IMG/VR virus record: IMGVR_UViG_3300033153_003687
Location: 1-20,798 of that record
DNA from: a virus
Reading direction: 5' to 3' (one strand)
Length of the DNA: 20,798 bases
Within the stretch, counting starts at the first letter, position 1. Every line of letters begins with the position of its first letter. The notes beneath the pieces are model-generated. The model made no database searches. It worked only from the letters and a program-made list of their open reading frames with translations, and was not told the origin of the DNA. This document shows, one piece after another, positions 13,286-20,367 of the stretch. The position numbers and the translations under genes are program-made.

Positions 13286-13510
13286 ATGTCAGTATCAAAT
13301 CCAGACAACAACGTGGAACTAGTATTGAACCTCATGAACTTCAGCCCATTCGGAGCAATGGGTCAAGCATTCATTATCAACGCCATCCGAGAGTACTCGG
13401 AGACTGTAGTAGACAACAACGAGGACGGTGTGTGGTGTGAGATAGCCAAGGACGTCCAGACACGATGCGATGCCTTCTACAACAGACACGATCCTAAACC
13501 TGAGATATGA
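13286..13510 (+). CDS. Conserved-type phage protein (FSPFGAMGQAFIINAI motif), 74 aa
   Basis: The core FSPFGAMGQAFIINAIREYSE, then VWCEIAKDVQTRCDAFYNRH, matches a recurrent small phage protein family as I recall it; the function is unknown. It is helical overall. The stop overlaps the next ATG as ATGA. Confidence 0.75.
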   Translation: MSVSNPDNNVELVLNLMNFSPFGAMGQAFIINAIREYSETVVDNNEDGVWCEIAKDVQTRCDAFYNRHDPKPEI

Positions 13511-13878
13511 ATAACAACGAAAGCAATAAGCTAATAGGTAAATTCATGGGGATCCAAGTCAGAACCTATATGGGAGGAAGGGTTTCCTACAATCCCGACA
13601 AAGACTGGGCTTTACTGATGCCTGTTATCGACAAGCTCGAAAGCATATCAAGACCGGAGCCAGACAGGAAGGACGAATTTCTGGTGTGCGACATAAGAAT
13701 GGAGTTCTGTTCTACATCTAAAGAGAACGGAGACCCATGCTACACTACCACCATCACTGCGTCTTACAAGGATTACGATTTCGGATACATAGCCGAGGTC
13801 AGCCACAGAAGGATCGAATCAGTCTACAAGGCAGCGGTCAGGCTAATAGAATATTTAACCCCATTTATTGTTGATTGA
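13507..13878 (+). CDS. Conserved-type phage protein (DWxxLMPVIDKLE ... ESVYKA family), 123 aa
   Basis: Two landmarks identify the family: LIGKFMG and DWALLMPVIDKLESI in the first half, and RIESVYKAAVRLIEYL near the end. Related proteins are very common in Bacteroidota phages and have no known role. The first half lies around a beta segment, and the middle (VCDIRMEFCSTSKENGDPCY) carries three cysteines. It ends a translational run; a 98-base non-coding gap with inverted repeats follows. Confidence 0.8.
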   Translation: MNNNESNKLIGKFMGIQVRTYMGGRVSYNPDKDWALLMPVIDKLESISRPEPDRKDEFLVCDIRMEFCSTSKENGDPCYTTTITASYKDYDFGYIAEVSHRRIESVYKAAVRLIEYLTPFIVD

Positions 13879-13890
13879 TGAAGAGTGGAT

Positions 13891-13960
13891 ATGCATCCGC
13901 ATTGCTCACGTATATGCGGATGCATTGAAATTCGATGCATTTATTAATAAGATCTATTAA
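13891..13960 (+). promoter_or_regulatory. Intra-operon regulatory gap with two inverted repeats
   Basis: ATGCATCCGCAT (13891-13902) and ATGCGGATGCAT (13914-13925) are perfect inverted copies around 11 bases. A third ATGCAT follows at 13935-13940. TTAATA/TATTAA (13944-13949 with 13955-13960) forms a second inverted repeat. The lack of a T-run after the first hairpin argues against a simple terminator; an operator or promoter region for the downstream genes is more likely. The first repeat shares its core with repeats at 10368-10405. Confidence 0.6.
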
Positions 13961-13976
13961 TTAGAACTATATAGTT

Positions 13977-14267
13977 ATGAAAGTATTAGAAGTAGCCGGA
14001 AGGCGAGTAACCATAAACATAGATCTCTTATCAAGAGGGTTGTGTGACATGCACAATCAGTACGAGGAGAAAAAGCTAGTACTAGCATTCGGAATGCTGG
14101 ACGCTCAGCTTATAGAGATCTTCGAAAGGAATATGACCAAGATGGTCAAGGACGAGTTCACGCCAGAGGCTAACGAACTGTTCAAAGATCGTATCGAGGC
14201 ATTCATCAACGACGTTAACAACGAAATAGCCAAGGGAGTGTACAAGTACGCTACCATGGTCGTTTAA
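13977..14267 (+). CDS. Unknown 96-aa helical protein
   Basis: The N-terminus is a short beta segment (MKVLEVAGRRVTINIDLL); the rest is mostly helical (EKKLVLAFGMLDAQLIEIFERNMTKMV, IEAFINDVNNEIAKGVY). It is the first gene after the 13.9-kb regulatory gap, so it may head a separate transcription unit. No family recognised. Confidence 0.7.
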   Translation: MKVLEVAGRRVTINIDLLSRGLCDMHNQYEEKKLVLAFGMLDAQLIEIFERNMTKMVKDEFTPEANELFKDRIEAFINDVNNEIAKGVYKYATMVV

Positions 14268-14281
14268 TCAATATCAACAGT

Positions 14282-14491
14282 ATGAAAATATTCGATCACA
14301 TACTTGACGGACACGAAGCCACCCTCCAGAACGCTCAAAACCACGCAAGAGGGCTCGACTGGATGGAGGTAGAGGTTATGGAGCAAGACAAACCAGCTCA
14401 TAGCGGGTTCATGATCGAAGAGATCAACGGAGTAGGCATCTATTACGATTACGGTGCCGACTATTACTTTTTCACCGACGAAACGTCATAA
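14282..14491 (+). CDS. Unknown 69-aa acidic protein
   Basis: An acidic, aromatic-rich small protein (HILDGHEATLQNAQNHARGLDWM, then GVGIYYDYGADYYFFTDE). The leader holds an exact TAATCAATATCAACA (14265-14279), whose TAA is the previous stop. Function unknown. Confidence 0.7.
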   Translation: MKIFDHILDGHEATLQNAQNHARGLDWMEVEVMEQDKPAHSGFMIEEINGVGIYYDYGADYYFFTDETS

Positions 14492-14503
14492 ATCAACAAC
14501 ATC

Positions 14504-14758
14504 ATGGGACAACGAGAAAAAAGAATGCCAAAAGATCAGTACTTCCTTTCAAGACTACTTGAATTAAGGCCAGAGATCGACCATTCACCAAAAGGAGTGA
14601 ACTCTATATTCGCACCTCAGAAGGACATCGAGACAGCGAAGGACATGATCAGAAAAGCAGGGGATGACCCAGCTATGATCGAAATAGGCATCGGATGCCT
14701 TATATCAACCATCATAAGCCAGTACTACCTAGTGCCTAAAGATCAGCAAGATGATTAG
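14504..14758 (+). CDS. Unknown 84-aa protein
   Basis: Starts MGQREKRMPKDQYFLSRLLEL and has a hydrophobic helix in the second half (MIEIGIGCLISTIISQYYL) that is probably buried but could contact a membrane. It overlaps the next gene by eight bases. The leader is AAATCAACAACATC. No family recognised. Confidence 0.65.
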   Translation: MGQREKRMPKDQYFLSRLLELRPEIDHSPKGVNSIFAPQKDIETAKDMIRKAGDDPAMIEIGIGCLISTIISQYYLVPKDQQDD

Positions 14759-15152
14759 GCCATTCAAGGTACGCTTCCACCTAGGTGCCGGCAAGAACTA
14801 CATGACGTGGAGAGTAGAGGATCTTCGAACCAAAGAAGTGAACTTCTACCAGCCAGACGAGGTTTGTATAGAGATGGGCGGATGTAAGCTATACAACCAG
14901 AAAGGCATGGCCACTAAGATATATGAGGGACGCAACCGATCGGTATGTGCCTTTATTAGGTGTGACAACATTATGGTACACGTTTTTGACGCTCAACCCA
15001 TGTACGTCACCGTCAATAGATTTGCACCCCAGTTCCGCATATCTTACAACCCTAAGACATTACCATACTGGAGAGATGCCCAAGGAAAGGACATCGACAA
15101 GACGGAGCACACCAGCATCGTCACCAAAGACAGGAGTTTATTCACGACCTAA
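14751..15152 (+). CDS. Phage protein with HLGAGKNYMTWRVE segment, 133 aa
   Basis: The N-terminal part (FKVRFHLGAGKNYMTWRVEDL, then VNFYQPDEVCIEMGGCKLYNQKG) resembles small beta-rich phage proteins seen elsewhere, from memory; the function is unknown. The remainder is also beta-like (SVCAFIRCDNIMVHVFDAQPMYVTV) with a basic tail, including an NPKTLPYWRDAQG segment. The start overlaps the previous gene by eight bases. Confidence 0.75.
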   Translation: MIRPFKVRFHLGAGKNYMTWRVEDLRTKEVNFYQPDEVCIEMGGCKLYNQKGMATKIYEGRNRSVCAFIRCDNIMVHVFDAQPMYVTVNRFAPQFRISYNPKTLPYWRDAQGKDIDKTEHTSIVTKDRSLFTT

Positions 15153-15165
15153 ATCACTATCAATC

Positions 15166-15375
15166 ATGTCAGAAGAACCGAAAAAAGTATATGTAGTAAA
15201 TCATGGAGGGAGCCAAACCTCCTTTTACGAATGGCAAAAAGACGAAGCAGAGAATGATTATTCCTTTTGGAAAGAGTATTACGACATGAGTGACAATGTT
15301 GTGATACTATTCAAGGACGGTGTAGCCGTCAAGAAAGTGACCTACACAACTGTAGTAACAGAAGAAATTCTTTAA
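15166..15375 (+). CDS. Unknown 69-aa protein
   Basis: The ATG at 15166 follows the leader AAATCACTATCAATC; a longer frame beginning at 14923 lies inside the previous gene and is rejected. The protein is acidic and aromatic (VYVVNHGGSQTSFYEWQKDE, YSFWKEYYDMSDNVVILFKDG) and ends in beta-type VAVKKVTYTTVV. Function unknown. Confidence 0.65.
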   Translation: MSEEPKKVYVVNHGGSQTSFYEWQKDEAENDYSFWKEYYDMSDNVVILFKDGVAVKKVTYTTVVTEEIL

Positions 15376-15394
15376 CCGTTTAACAATCAACATC

Positions 15395-15649
15395 ATGACA
15401 ACAGAAGAAGCAAGACACCTAAACCGAGACATCAAGCGTCTGTGGAAGCGATTCCAGAAGGTGTATGGTACTGAAGGATTTCCATTAGAGAACGCGGCAA
15501 TCGAAAAGGAGTGGAAACGTCTATGGAAACTGGACGCACAAGCTGACTTCATGAAGGTCGAGCAGCTTAAAGCAATGATCCGAATGAACAATGCCAGAAG
15601 GTATATGGTTCTTCACTGGGTCGGTATTCAATTTGAACCAAACTTATAA
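15395..15649 (+). CDS. Unknown 84-aa helical basic protein
   Basis: Trp/Arg/Lys-rich helices (RHLNRDIKRLWKRFQKVYG, EKEWKRLWKLDAQADFMKVE) suggest a helical bundle with a basic face. The C-terminus is MVLHWVGIQFEPNL. The leader contains AACAATCAACATC. Two bases separate it from the next gene. No family recognised. Confidence 0.7.
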   Translation: MTTEEARHLNRDIKRLWKRFQKVYGTEGFPLENAAIEKEWKRLWKLDAQADFMKVEQLKAMIRMNNARRYMVLHWVGIQFEPNL

Positions 15650-15651
15650 CC

Positions 15652-15879
15652 ATGAGAACGATCGACAAAATCATTACAGAGGTAAGCACCAAGTTCGGAT
15701 CCCCTATGGGTAGATCCAACACTGGTGTACGACCAGATGAAGGTGCAATCTTTGACTGTGCCGTACCAATGAGCTCATGTGGTGCCTACGACAAAGGAGG
15801 TGCATACTGGGGAATTGGATCACAACTTCGAGTATCGTACACGAAGGATCTATCATACATCGAGTTTTATCGATACTAA
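15652..15879 (+). CDS. Conserved-type phage protein (GGAYWGIGSQLRVSYTKDLSYIEFYR), 75 aa
   Basis: The C-terminal half, YDKGGAYWGIGSQ followed by LRVSYTKDLSYIEFYRY, matches a small phage protein type I recall as common; it may be a standalone beta domain. The N-terminal half includes SPMGRSNTG and a CAVPMSSCG pair of cysteines. Function unknown. Its stop TAA opens an exact TAATCAATATCAACA leader (15877-15891) of the next gene. Confidence 0.75.
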   Translation: MRTIDKIITEVSTKFGSPMGRSNTGVRPDEGAIFDCAVPMSSCGAYDKGGAYWGIGSQLRVSYTKDLSYIEFYRY

Positions 15880-15890
15880 TCAATATCAAC

Positions 15891-16127
15891 ATGGCAAGAA
15901 AATTCGCAGCAACACTCGCAAAAGAGTACGAGTTAGGCAATGAAGCAGAAGACTTCTTCAACTACATCATCGATAGCCTTATAAATGGGCAGCGTCAACA
16001 GATGTCCGACCTTTTCAACGAGATGAGAGGGTACGACCAGAAGACATTTCTTGTTGACTTTCTTGACGAGAGTATCGGGATTCACAAATCAGTTAAAAAC
16101 CTTTGCATAGGAGAGCTAATAAGATGA
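15891..16127 (+). CDS. Unknown 78-aa helical protein
   Basis: The ATG follows directly on the TAATCAATATCAAC leader; an upstream frame from 15777 overlaps the previous gene and is rejected. Mostly helical (FAATLAKEYELGNEAEDFFN, FLVDFLDESIGIHKSVKNL). The stop overlaps the next ATG as ATGA. Function unknown. Confidence 0.7.
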   Translation: MARKFAATLAKEYELGNEAEDFFNYIIDSLINGQRQQMSDLFNEMRGYDQKTFLVDFLDESIGIHKSVKNLCIGELIR

Positions 16128-16534
16128 AAGTACTCAGAGAAGTAGGGCAGTTTAGGCTCTGCGAGGATGACTCAGCAGGGTACAAGGTTTACTACGTGGA
16201 GAACACGATCCTAACCAAGTACACGAAAGGTAAAGGCGGTTCGTACAATTTCGATGAAGAAATCAAGATCTTATTGCTTAGAATGAGCGATTCGAGTTTC
16301 GGGGCCGCATGTAAGTACAGGGCTGGCAACGACATCGACTGCAAGGAAGTGGCTGTAAGCCTGTGGGACGAGCTAGGGGATACACCCGTCGATGATGATG
16401 GGTGTCTGGACGAGGATTTCACTACTCATACCGGAGAGGTATTCGAAAAAGGAACCGATCGAGAAGAAATCTGGCAGTGGTTTGAGAGTTGTTTCAAGCT
16501 ATCTGTAGCAGAGGATCTAATGTTCATCAAATAA
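16124..16534 (+). CDS. Unknown 136-aa acidic protein
   Basis: The start at 16124 (MKVLREVGQFRLCEDD) is coupled by ATGA to the previous stop; an upstream GTG/ATG-type extension from 16103 is not needed. The N-terminal third is beta-like (YKVYYVENTILTKYTKG), followed by helices and a very acidic loop (PVDDDGCLDEDFTTHTGEVF). It ends WQWFESCFKLSVAEDLMF. Function unknown. Confidence 0.7.
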   Translation: MKVLREVGQFRLCEDDSAGYKVYYVENTILTKYTKGKGGSYNFDEEIKILLLRMSDSSFGAACKYRAGNDIDCKEVAVSLWDELGDTPVDDDGCLDEDFTTHTGEVFEKGTDREEIWQWFESCFKLSVAEDLMFIK

Positions 16535-16539
16535 TCGCC

Positions 16540-16728
16540 ATGAAAGTAAAGCGCAAAATTCAAGAGGTTCATATATCATCTATAGCACACGGAGATACAA
16601 TTCTGCACATTGATGGAAATGTAAGAACAGTAAGTAGAGGAAACATAAAAAGAGGTTTTACAGGCATTACACTGTTCGGAGATTCCTATAGAATGGGTAG
16701 TATTCTAGTGAAAAAGATAATTATATAA
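16540..16728 (+). CDS. Conserved-type phage protein (GFTGITLFGDSYRMG motif), 62 aa
   Basis: The ATG at 16540 is chosen (MKVKRKIQEV); the longer frame from 16489 lies in the previous gene. The layout HGDTILHIDGNVRTVSRGNIK, then GFTGITLFGDSYRMGSI, is that of a small all-beta protein recurrent in Bacteroidota phages, function unknown. The gene is more AT-rich than its neighbours. Its start is five bases after the previous stop. Confidence 0.75.
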   Translation: MKVKRKIQEVHISSIAHGDTILHIDGNVRTVSRGNIKRGFTGITLFGDSYRMGSILVKKIII

Positions 16729-16757
16729 ACCCTCATCAAACAATCAATATCAACATT

Positions 16758-17525
16758 ATGAAAATACTTAGCGACAAGGAGCTTGACAAGCTCATGGTGC
16801 TCATAAATGAGCATGGTTTAGAGCCTACTTGGATGAATTACGGCGGATTCTCAAAGCTTTACAAGGCATTTAACCACCACCCTGACCACAGGGAAGAAAG
16901 AGAGCACCTCGAAGGAATGTACGGAATATCGGTTGGCACGATCATATACCAAGTCACTGACGATAAGTACAGCACGTACATCACACCAGAGCAGCACAAA
17001 CGATTTGATGCCCTTGTGTCTGAAATAAAAGAAAGGGAGCAATTCAAGAAGGATCTTCTTTATGCGTTCAACAGCTACACATACGAGTTCACCGTGTATT
17101 CTAGGGCGTTCATAGATGTATCTTGGGGACAGAACTGGTACACAACTAACAAGATGGGCGCTCATCTACCTCTTGATGCCAGCAAGGACAGGGACGACGG
17201 TTTGAGGGCTGAAGCTGAATATAGAGCCAAGAAGATGGTGGCTCATATGGAGAAGAACGGGAAGACCGTTGATGGGTATCAGGTGTGCAAAGTTTACACC
17301 GACGTACACTACCTTAAAGAGGAATGGAACGAGATACTCAACATGGGTAAATCGTTTCACGACAACCACCCCACCCACCAGAGTAGAAGAGCCTCAAGGG
17401 ACAACGTGTCTCATCGAATCGACGATTTTATGCCTGTAACACTGAAGAGTACGGGCAGAAAGATGTTGATGGAAATGAATGGGTACGGTTGGAACTTCAT
17501 CGAAACAGAACCAGTAGTTAAATAA
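16758..17525 (+). CDS. Unknown 255-aa protein
   Basis: One of the larger rightward genes, but not recognised. The N-terminal half looks helical with His-rich AFNHHPDHREEREHLEG (residues 37-53) and TIIYQVTDDKYSTYITPEQHKRF. The middle has SYTYEFTVYSRAFIDVSWGQNWY, and a second part includes the basic HPTHQSRRASRDNVSHR and the end MLMEMNGYGWNFIETE. It lacks clear catalytic motifs. The leader CAATCAATATCAACATT precedes the start. Its stop TAA begins the next exact leader copy. Confidence 0.75.
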   Translation: MKILSDKELDKLMVLINEHGLEPTWMNYGGFSKLYKAFNHHPDHREEREHLEGMYGISVGTIIYQVTDDKYSTYITPEQHKRFDALVSEIKEREQFKKDLLYAFNSYTYEFTVYSRAFIDVSWGQNWYTTNKMGAHLPLDASKDRDDGLRAEAEYRAKKMVAHMEKNGKTVDGYQVCKVYTDVHYLKEEWNEILNMGKSFHDNHPTHQSRRASRDNVSHRIDDFMPVTLKSTGRKMLMEMNGYGWNFIETEPVVK

Positions 17526-17539
17526 TCAATATCAACATT

Positions 17540-18064
17540 ATGACACCAATCAAACTACAACCATTGAGCCAGAGAGCTCTGTACTCCCAGCTTTATGATT
17601 CTATAGGGTATTCGCATTCAGATAGATTTGACAGGGAGACAGATCCAAGCCAAGTCTTAGACAAAGAAACTGGTCAGGTGTACATCATGCCTACTGAAGA
17701 AGAAGAAAACGTTTACAAAGAAGAAAAGGCTCGACTTGATGCCATTGAAGAGAAGCGTAAAGCCAACCTCTACAATAACCATCCGAACATAATCATTGAC
17801 TACAACAATTCTGAGCGATGGAAGGAAGGTCTTTCTGAGCTTAAGAAAGGCGGTATCGTAGAGATGTGCGAAGAATCATTCTGGCACTTTCTGGAGTGTG
17901 TCCCACCAAGAAGACAAGGATCAAACTCCTACGTGAGTGGAGAACCATATACCCACAACAGCAAAGGAGAGTCAGTCTATCTATGTGGGATCCATAAAGG
18001 AAATAAGTATTACGCCCAGTATGGTACCGTGAATGAGTACGAAAACAAAAAACTATTCAAATAA
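17540..18064 (+). CDS. DUF1419-like protein, 174 aa
   Basis: The second half has ESFWHFLECVPPRRQGSNSY (about residues 112-131) followed by VSGEPYTHNSKGESVYLCG, which is the layout of DUF1419-type proteins (SFWyfLexLPPxR ... GEPyxH). That family is known from phages and plasmids and has no assigned function. The first half is helical and charged (EEEENVYKEEKARLDAIEEKRK). An exact TAATCAATATCAACA copy (17523-17537) precedes it. Confidence 0.75.
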   Translation: MTPIKLQPLSQRALYSQLYDSIGYSHSDRFDRETDPSQVLDKETGQVYIMPTEEEENVYKEEKARLDAIEEKRKANLYNNHPNIIIDYNNSERWKEGLSELKKGGIVEMCEESFWHFLECVPPRRQGSNSYVSGEPYTHNSKGESVYLCGIHKGNKYYAQYGTVNEYENKKLFK

Positions 18065-18070
18065 AACACC

Positions 18071-18253
18071 GTGAAAGACTACCTACACTGTACCGTCACC
18101 AAAACTGACGGAAGCACCTACGTTAATGAGCTGATGCTCAGCGAGGTTCACCTCGTCAAAGCTATTCTGAAGGAGGAAAAAAATGAGAGCATTGATGTTC
18201 GCATTACCGAGGTGACCAAAGAGAGGTATGAATCAATATTCGGAAAATCATGA
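18071..18253 (+). CDS. Unknown 60-aa protein with GTG start
   Basis: The frame opens at GTG (18071), six bases after the previous stop, and its TGA overlaps the next ATG. The protein is MKDYLHCTVTKTDGSTYVNEL and later helical (EVHLVKAILKEEKNESIDVRITEV). The unusual start may lower its expression. No family recognised. Confidence 0.65.
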   Translation: MKDYLHCTVTKTDGSTYVNELMLSEVHLVKAILKEEKNESIDVRITEVTKERYESIFGKS

Positions 18254-18510
18254 AGTACACAAGCAAAACATATGCAGACGGAGTAACAGCTATCTATAAG
18301 GACAACGAGTTCTTGTGTGAGACTCATGGGTCCAAGGATGCAGAGCTAATCTTGGACGCCCTTCGTAAGGCTGACATCACGCCGGCGGCGAGAGGATATA
18401 GCCAAGGACGGCGAGACGAGGGATGCGTACACGATTGGACCTTCATAGGTCATCAATTCAATGGACACAAAGAATGCACTAAGTGCGGAGCTCAAGGAGA
18501 GTACAACTAA
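18250..18510 (+). CDS. 86-aa protein with C-terminal zinc-ribbon-like segment
   Basis: The N-terminal part is beta-like (MKYTSKTYADGVTAIYKDNE), followed by a helix (DAELILDALRKADI) and a basic region. The end, CVHDWTFIGHQFNGH then CTKCGAQ (Cys59/His61 and Cys77/Cys80 approx), is a C-x-H...C-x-x-C pattern that could bind zinc, as in short phage proteins with CxHDW motifs. Function unknown. The stop TAA starts an exact leader repeat (18508-18522). Confidence 0.7.
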   Translation: MKYTSKTYADGVTAIYKDNEFLCETHGSKDAELILDALRKADITPAARGYSQGRRDEGCVHDWTFIGHQFNGHKECTKCGAQGEYN

Positions 18511-18525
18511 TCAATATCAACAATC

Positions 18526-18771
18526 ATGGCAAAAACTAAAATTCAATTCCTAATTCACCCAGATGAACCAGAAGTATTCGCTTATTTCCCAGACCTTGAC
18601 TTCGACCTTCAGGGGAATAAAACCTGTTATGCTCACATAGGTCAGCACGGTGCGTGTAATCCAGCCTATGCTCAGGAGTGTAGAGGCGCAACCAAAGAAG
18701 AGTATAAAGCTCTTAAAACGGAGCTTACTGACTTAGTTGGCTACGAAGATCTAAAAGTAATCAAGTCATGA
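18526..18771 (+). CDS. Conserved-type phage protein (VFAYFPDL ... CYAHIGQHGAC), 81 aa
   Basis: Landmarks are EVFAYFPDLDFD, CYAHIGQHGACNPAYAQEC, then EEYKALKTELTDLVGYEDLKV, which together recall a widespread small phage protein of unknown function. Three cysteines and a histidine in the middle may bind metal. The stop overlaps the next ATG (ATGA), coupling it to the PAPS-reductase-like gene. Confidence 0.75.
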   Translation: MAKTKIQFLIHPDEPEVFAYFPDLDFDLQGNKTCYAHIGQHGACNPAYAQECRGATKEEYKALKTELTDLVGYEDLKVIKS

Positions 18772-19655
18772 GTGCGGCGCTAACGGTATTGTCATACGGC
18801 GGTGGTCAAGACTCAGATGCCATACTCAAGAAGATCATGTATGATCCAGAGTTCGCGTCCAAGTACGTCAAGGGCAAGCTGATCGTCATAATGGCCGAGA
18901 CAGGCAACGAGCACCCAGAGACGTATGAACACGTCAAGAAGGTTCAGGAGGAGTGCAAGGTGATGGGGATCGAGTTCTACCACCTCAACTATTACTACAC
19001 CGGAGAAGGCTGGAAAGGCGGTCTGATCGAGTTCTACAAGCGAGGTAACCGAATAGGATCCAAGGCATTCCCTAAGACGTGTACCGACAAGCTTAAGATC
19101 CAGCCCATCTACAAGTTCTTAGAGGACTATGTGTATCTACACTATAACGAGATAGGTGTGGTGGGAAGAAAGAGAGCTATCAAGAAATTCAATAAGCTGT
19201 ACGGTAGGATCAACGTCCTGATCGGTATAGCCAAGGGGGAAGAGAAACGTGCCAGTACAAATGAAGAATCCCCCAGCGTCTGGATGAGAGAGTGCATCAA
19301 CAAGGTGTATCCTCTTATCGAGGAGGGCATGGGGCGACAGGAATGTCAGGACTATATCACATCCAAAGGACACGAGGTTCCTAGGCCATCCGCATGCATC
19401 TTGTGCCCATTCATGAATGACATCGAGCTACTGGCATTGTACAGATTCAAGCCAGAGTGGTACGCCAAATGGGTGGAGCTTGAAGCAAACAAGATAGCCG
19501 CTAACCAACACGTAGAGAACAACTTAGGTGTGTGGGGAAACAAACTACTACCAGAAAAGCTGGTACAGGTGACCGAGAAGTATGGGCACATGACAGACGA
19601 GGATCTGCGTGAGTACACCATGAGTCACGGACATTGCGTAAAATCCAAGTATTAA
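18768..19655 (+). CDS. PAPS reductase / PP-loop ATP pyrophosphatase family protein
   Basis: Residues 9-20, SYGGGQDSDAIL, form the PP-loop (SGGxDS type, with Gln at the usual Lys place), followed by AETGNEHPET (43-52), KTCTDKLKIQPI (103-114), IGIAKGEEKR (152-161) and YPLIEEGMGRQECQDYI (181-197). PSACILCPF (207-215) gives Cys210/Cys213, which with Cys105 and perhaps Cys290 could hold an iron-sulfur cluster or serve redox chemistry. The family includes sulfate-assimilation reductases and the DNA/tRNA sulfur-modification enzymes DndC and TtcA. Phage members are common and their substrate is mostly unknown; nucleic acid thiolation or sulfur supply are plausible. No other dnd-type gene is visible. 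It is the largest gene of this arm. Confidence 0.85.
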   Translation: MSAALTVLSYGGGQDSDAILKKIMYDPEFASKYVKGKLIVIMAETGNEHPETYEHVKKVQEECKVMGIEFYHLNYYYTGEGWKGGLIEFYKRGNRIGSKAFPKTCTDKLKIQPIYKFLEDYVYLHYNEIGVVGRKRAIKKFNKLYGRINVLIGIAKGEEKRASTNEESPSVWMRECINKVYPLIEEGMGRQECQDYITSKGHEVPRPSACILCPFMNDIELLALYRFKPEWYAKWVELEANKIAANQHVENNLGVWGNKLLPEKLVQVTEKYGHMTDEDLREYTMSHGHCVKSKY

Positions 19656-19683
19656 TCAATATCAACACGAAGAAACCAAAACT

Positions 19684-19863
19684 ATGATGACCGAGGAAAG
19701 TATAAAAGATTGGATGTTTGGAGTACTGATTTGTGAGTTTGAAGAAATTGACAAAGACAGACTAAAAGCAGTTAGAGATAGGTTGTTTAACGTGATGACT
19801 GAGGAAGGAAATTTAGTTGTACAACAAAACGAACCTGTAAATCAAAACAAAGAAGATGAGTAA
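19684..19863 (+). CDS. Unknown 59-aa acidic protein
   Basis: MMTEESIKDWMFGVLICEFEE, then a helix DRLKAVRDRLFNVM, and a polar tail ending NQNKEDE. Two adjacent ATG codons (19684, 19687) are possible starts. The leader carries both an exact TAATCAATATCAACA (19653-19667) and AAACCAAAACT. It overlaps the next gene by eight bases. Confidence 0.65.
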   Translation: MMTEESIKDWMFGVLICEFEEIDKDRLKAVRDRLFNVMTEEGNLVVQQNEPVNQNKEDE

Positions 19864-20047
19864 AGAAAACATAGAGTACATGGGAGACGGTGTTTATGCC
19901 GAGTACACAGGATATTCAATAGACATTAGAGTTAATGACCATAGAAACCCCGTATCAGTGTCTTTAGAGCCTGCGGTTCTTGAAGCTATTGTTGACTTTC
20001 ATAAAAGAAAAACACGTCAGCTAAACCAAAGAAAAGAAGATGAATAA
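19856..20047 (+). CDS. Conserved-type phage protein (DGVYAEYTGYSIDIRVNDH), 63 aa
   Basis: The pattern GDGVYAEYTGYSIDIRVNDH with PVSVSLEPAVLEAIVDF recalls a recurrent small phage protein, function unknown. It is a compact beta protein with one C-terminal helix and a KEDE end. The start ATGAGTAA overlaps the previous stop by eight bases. Confidence 0.75.
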   Translation: MSKENIEYMGDGVYAEYTGYSIDIRVNDHRNPVSVSLEPAVLEAIVDFHKRKTRQLNQRKEDE

Positions 20048-20060
20048 AATCACTATCAAC

Positions 20061-20285
20061 ATGAAAAAGCCAACACTAAAAGAAATATTTGAAGATAACA
20101 ACTGGATAATAACTTCTATCCTTAAGGGGTATAACGGAAAACACAGGATCGATGCGAGAAGAAGGCACCCTGTGGCTGACGTAAGTTCGTTCTTCAGCGA
20201 GTGGGGTTCAGAGAAATACCTGAACAAACTATCGATAGATAATTACGGAAGAAAAATATCCGGATTTAAAACCCTCAATTTATAA
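20061..20285 (+). CDS. Unknown 74-aa basic protein
   Basis: I choose the ATG at 20061 because its leader AAAATCACTATCAAC matches the leader repeat of this arm; an in-frame ATG at 20040 overlapping the previous stop would add seven residues and is possible. The protein is basic (HRIDARRRHPVADVSSFFSEWG) and ends SGFKTLNL. No family recognised. Confidence 0.65.
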   Translation: MKKPTLKEIFEDNNWIITSILKGYNGKHRIDARRRHPVADVSSFFSEWGSEKYLNKLSIDNYGRKISGFKTLNL

Positions 20286-20367
20286 CGCACCGTATATGGT
20301 GTGTGGAGTGAAACGGAATACAATATATACTTTGTTAGTTGACGAAGTGAACTTTTAAATTACGACT

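Noticed and set aside
14923-15165. Upstream part of the 150-aa frame ending at 15375
   Set aside because: It overlaps the 133-aa gene in another frame; the ATG at 15166 has the arm's typical leader.
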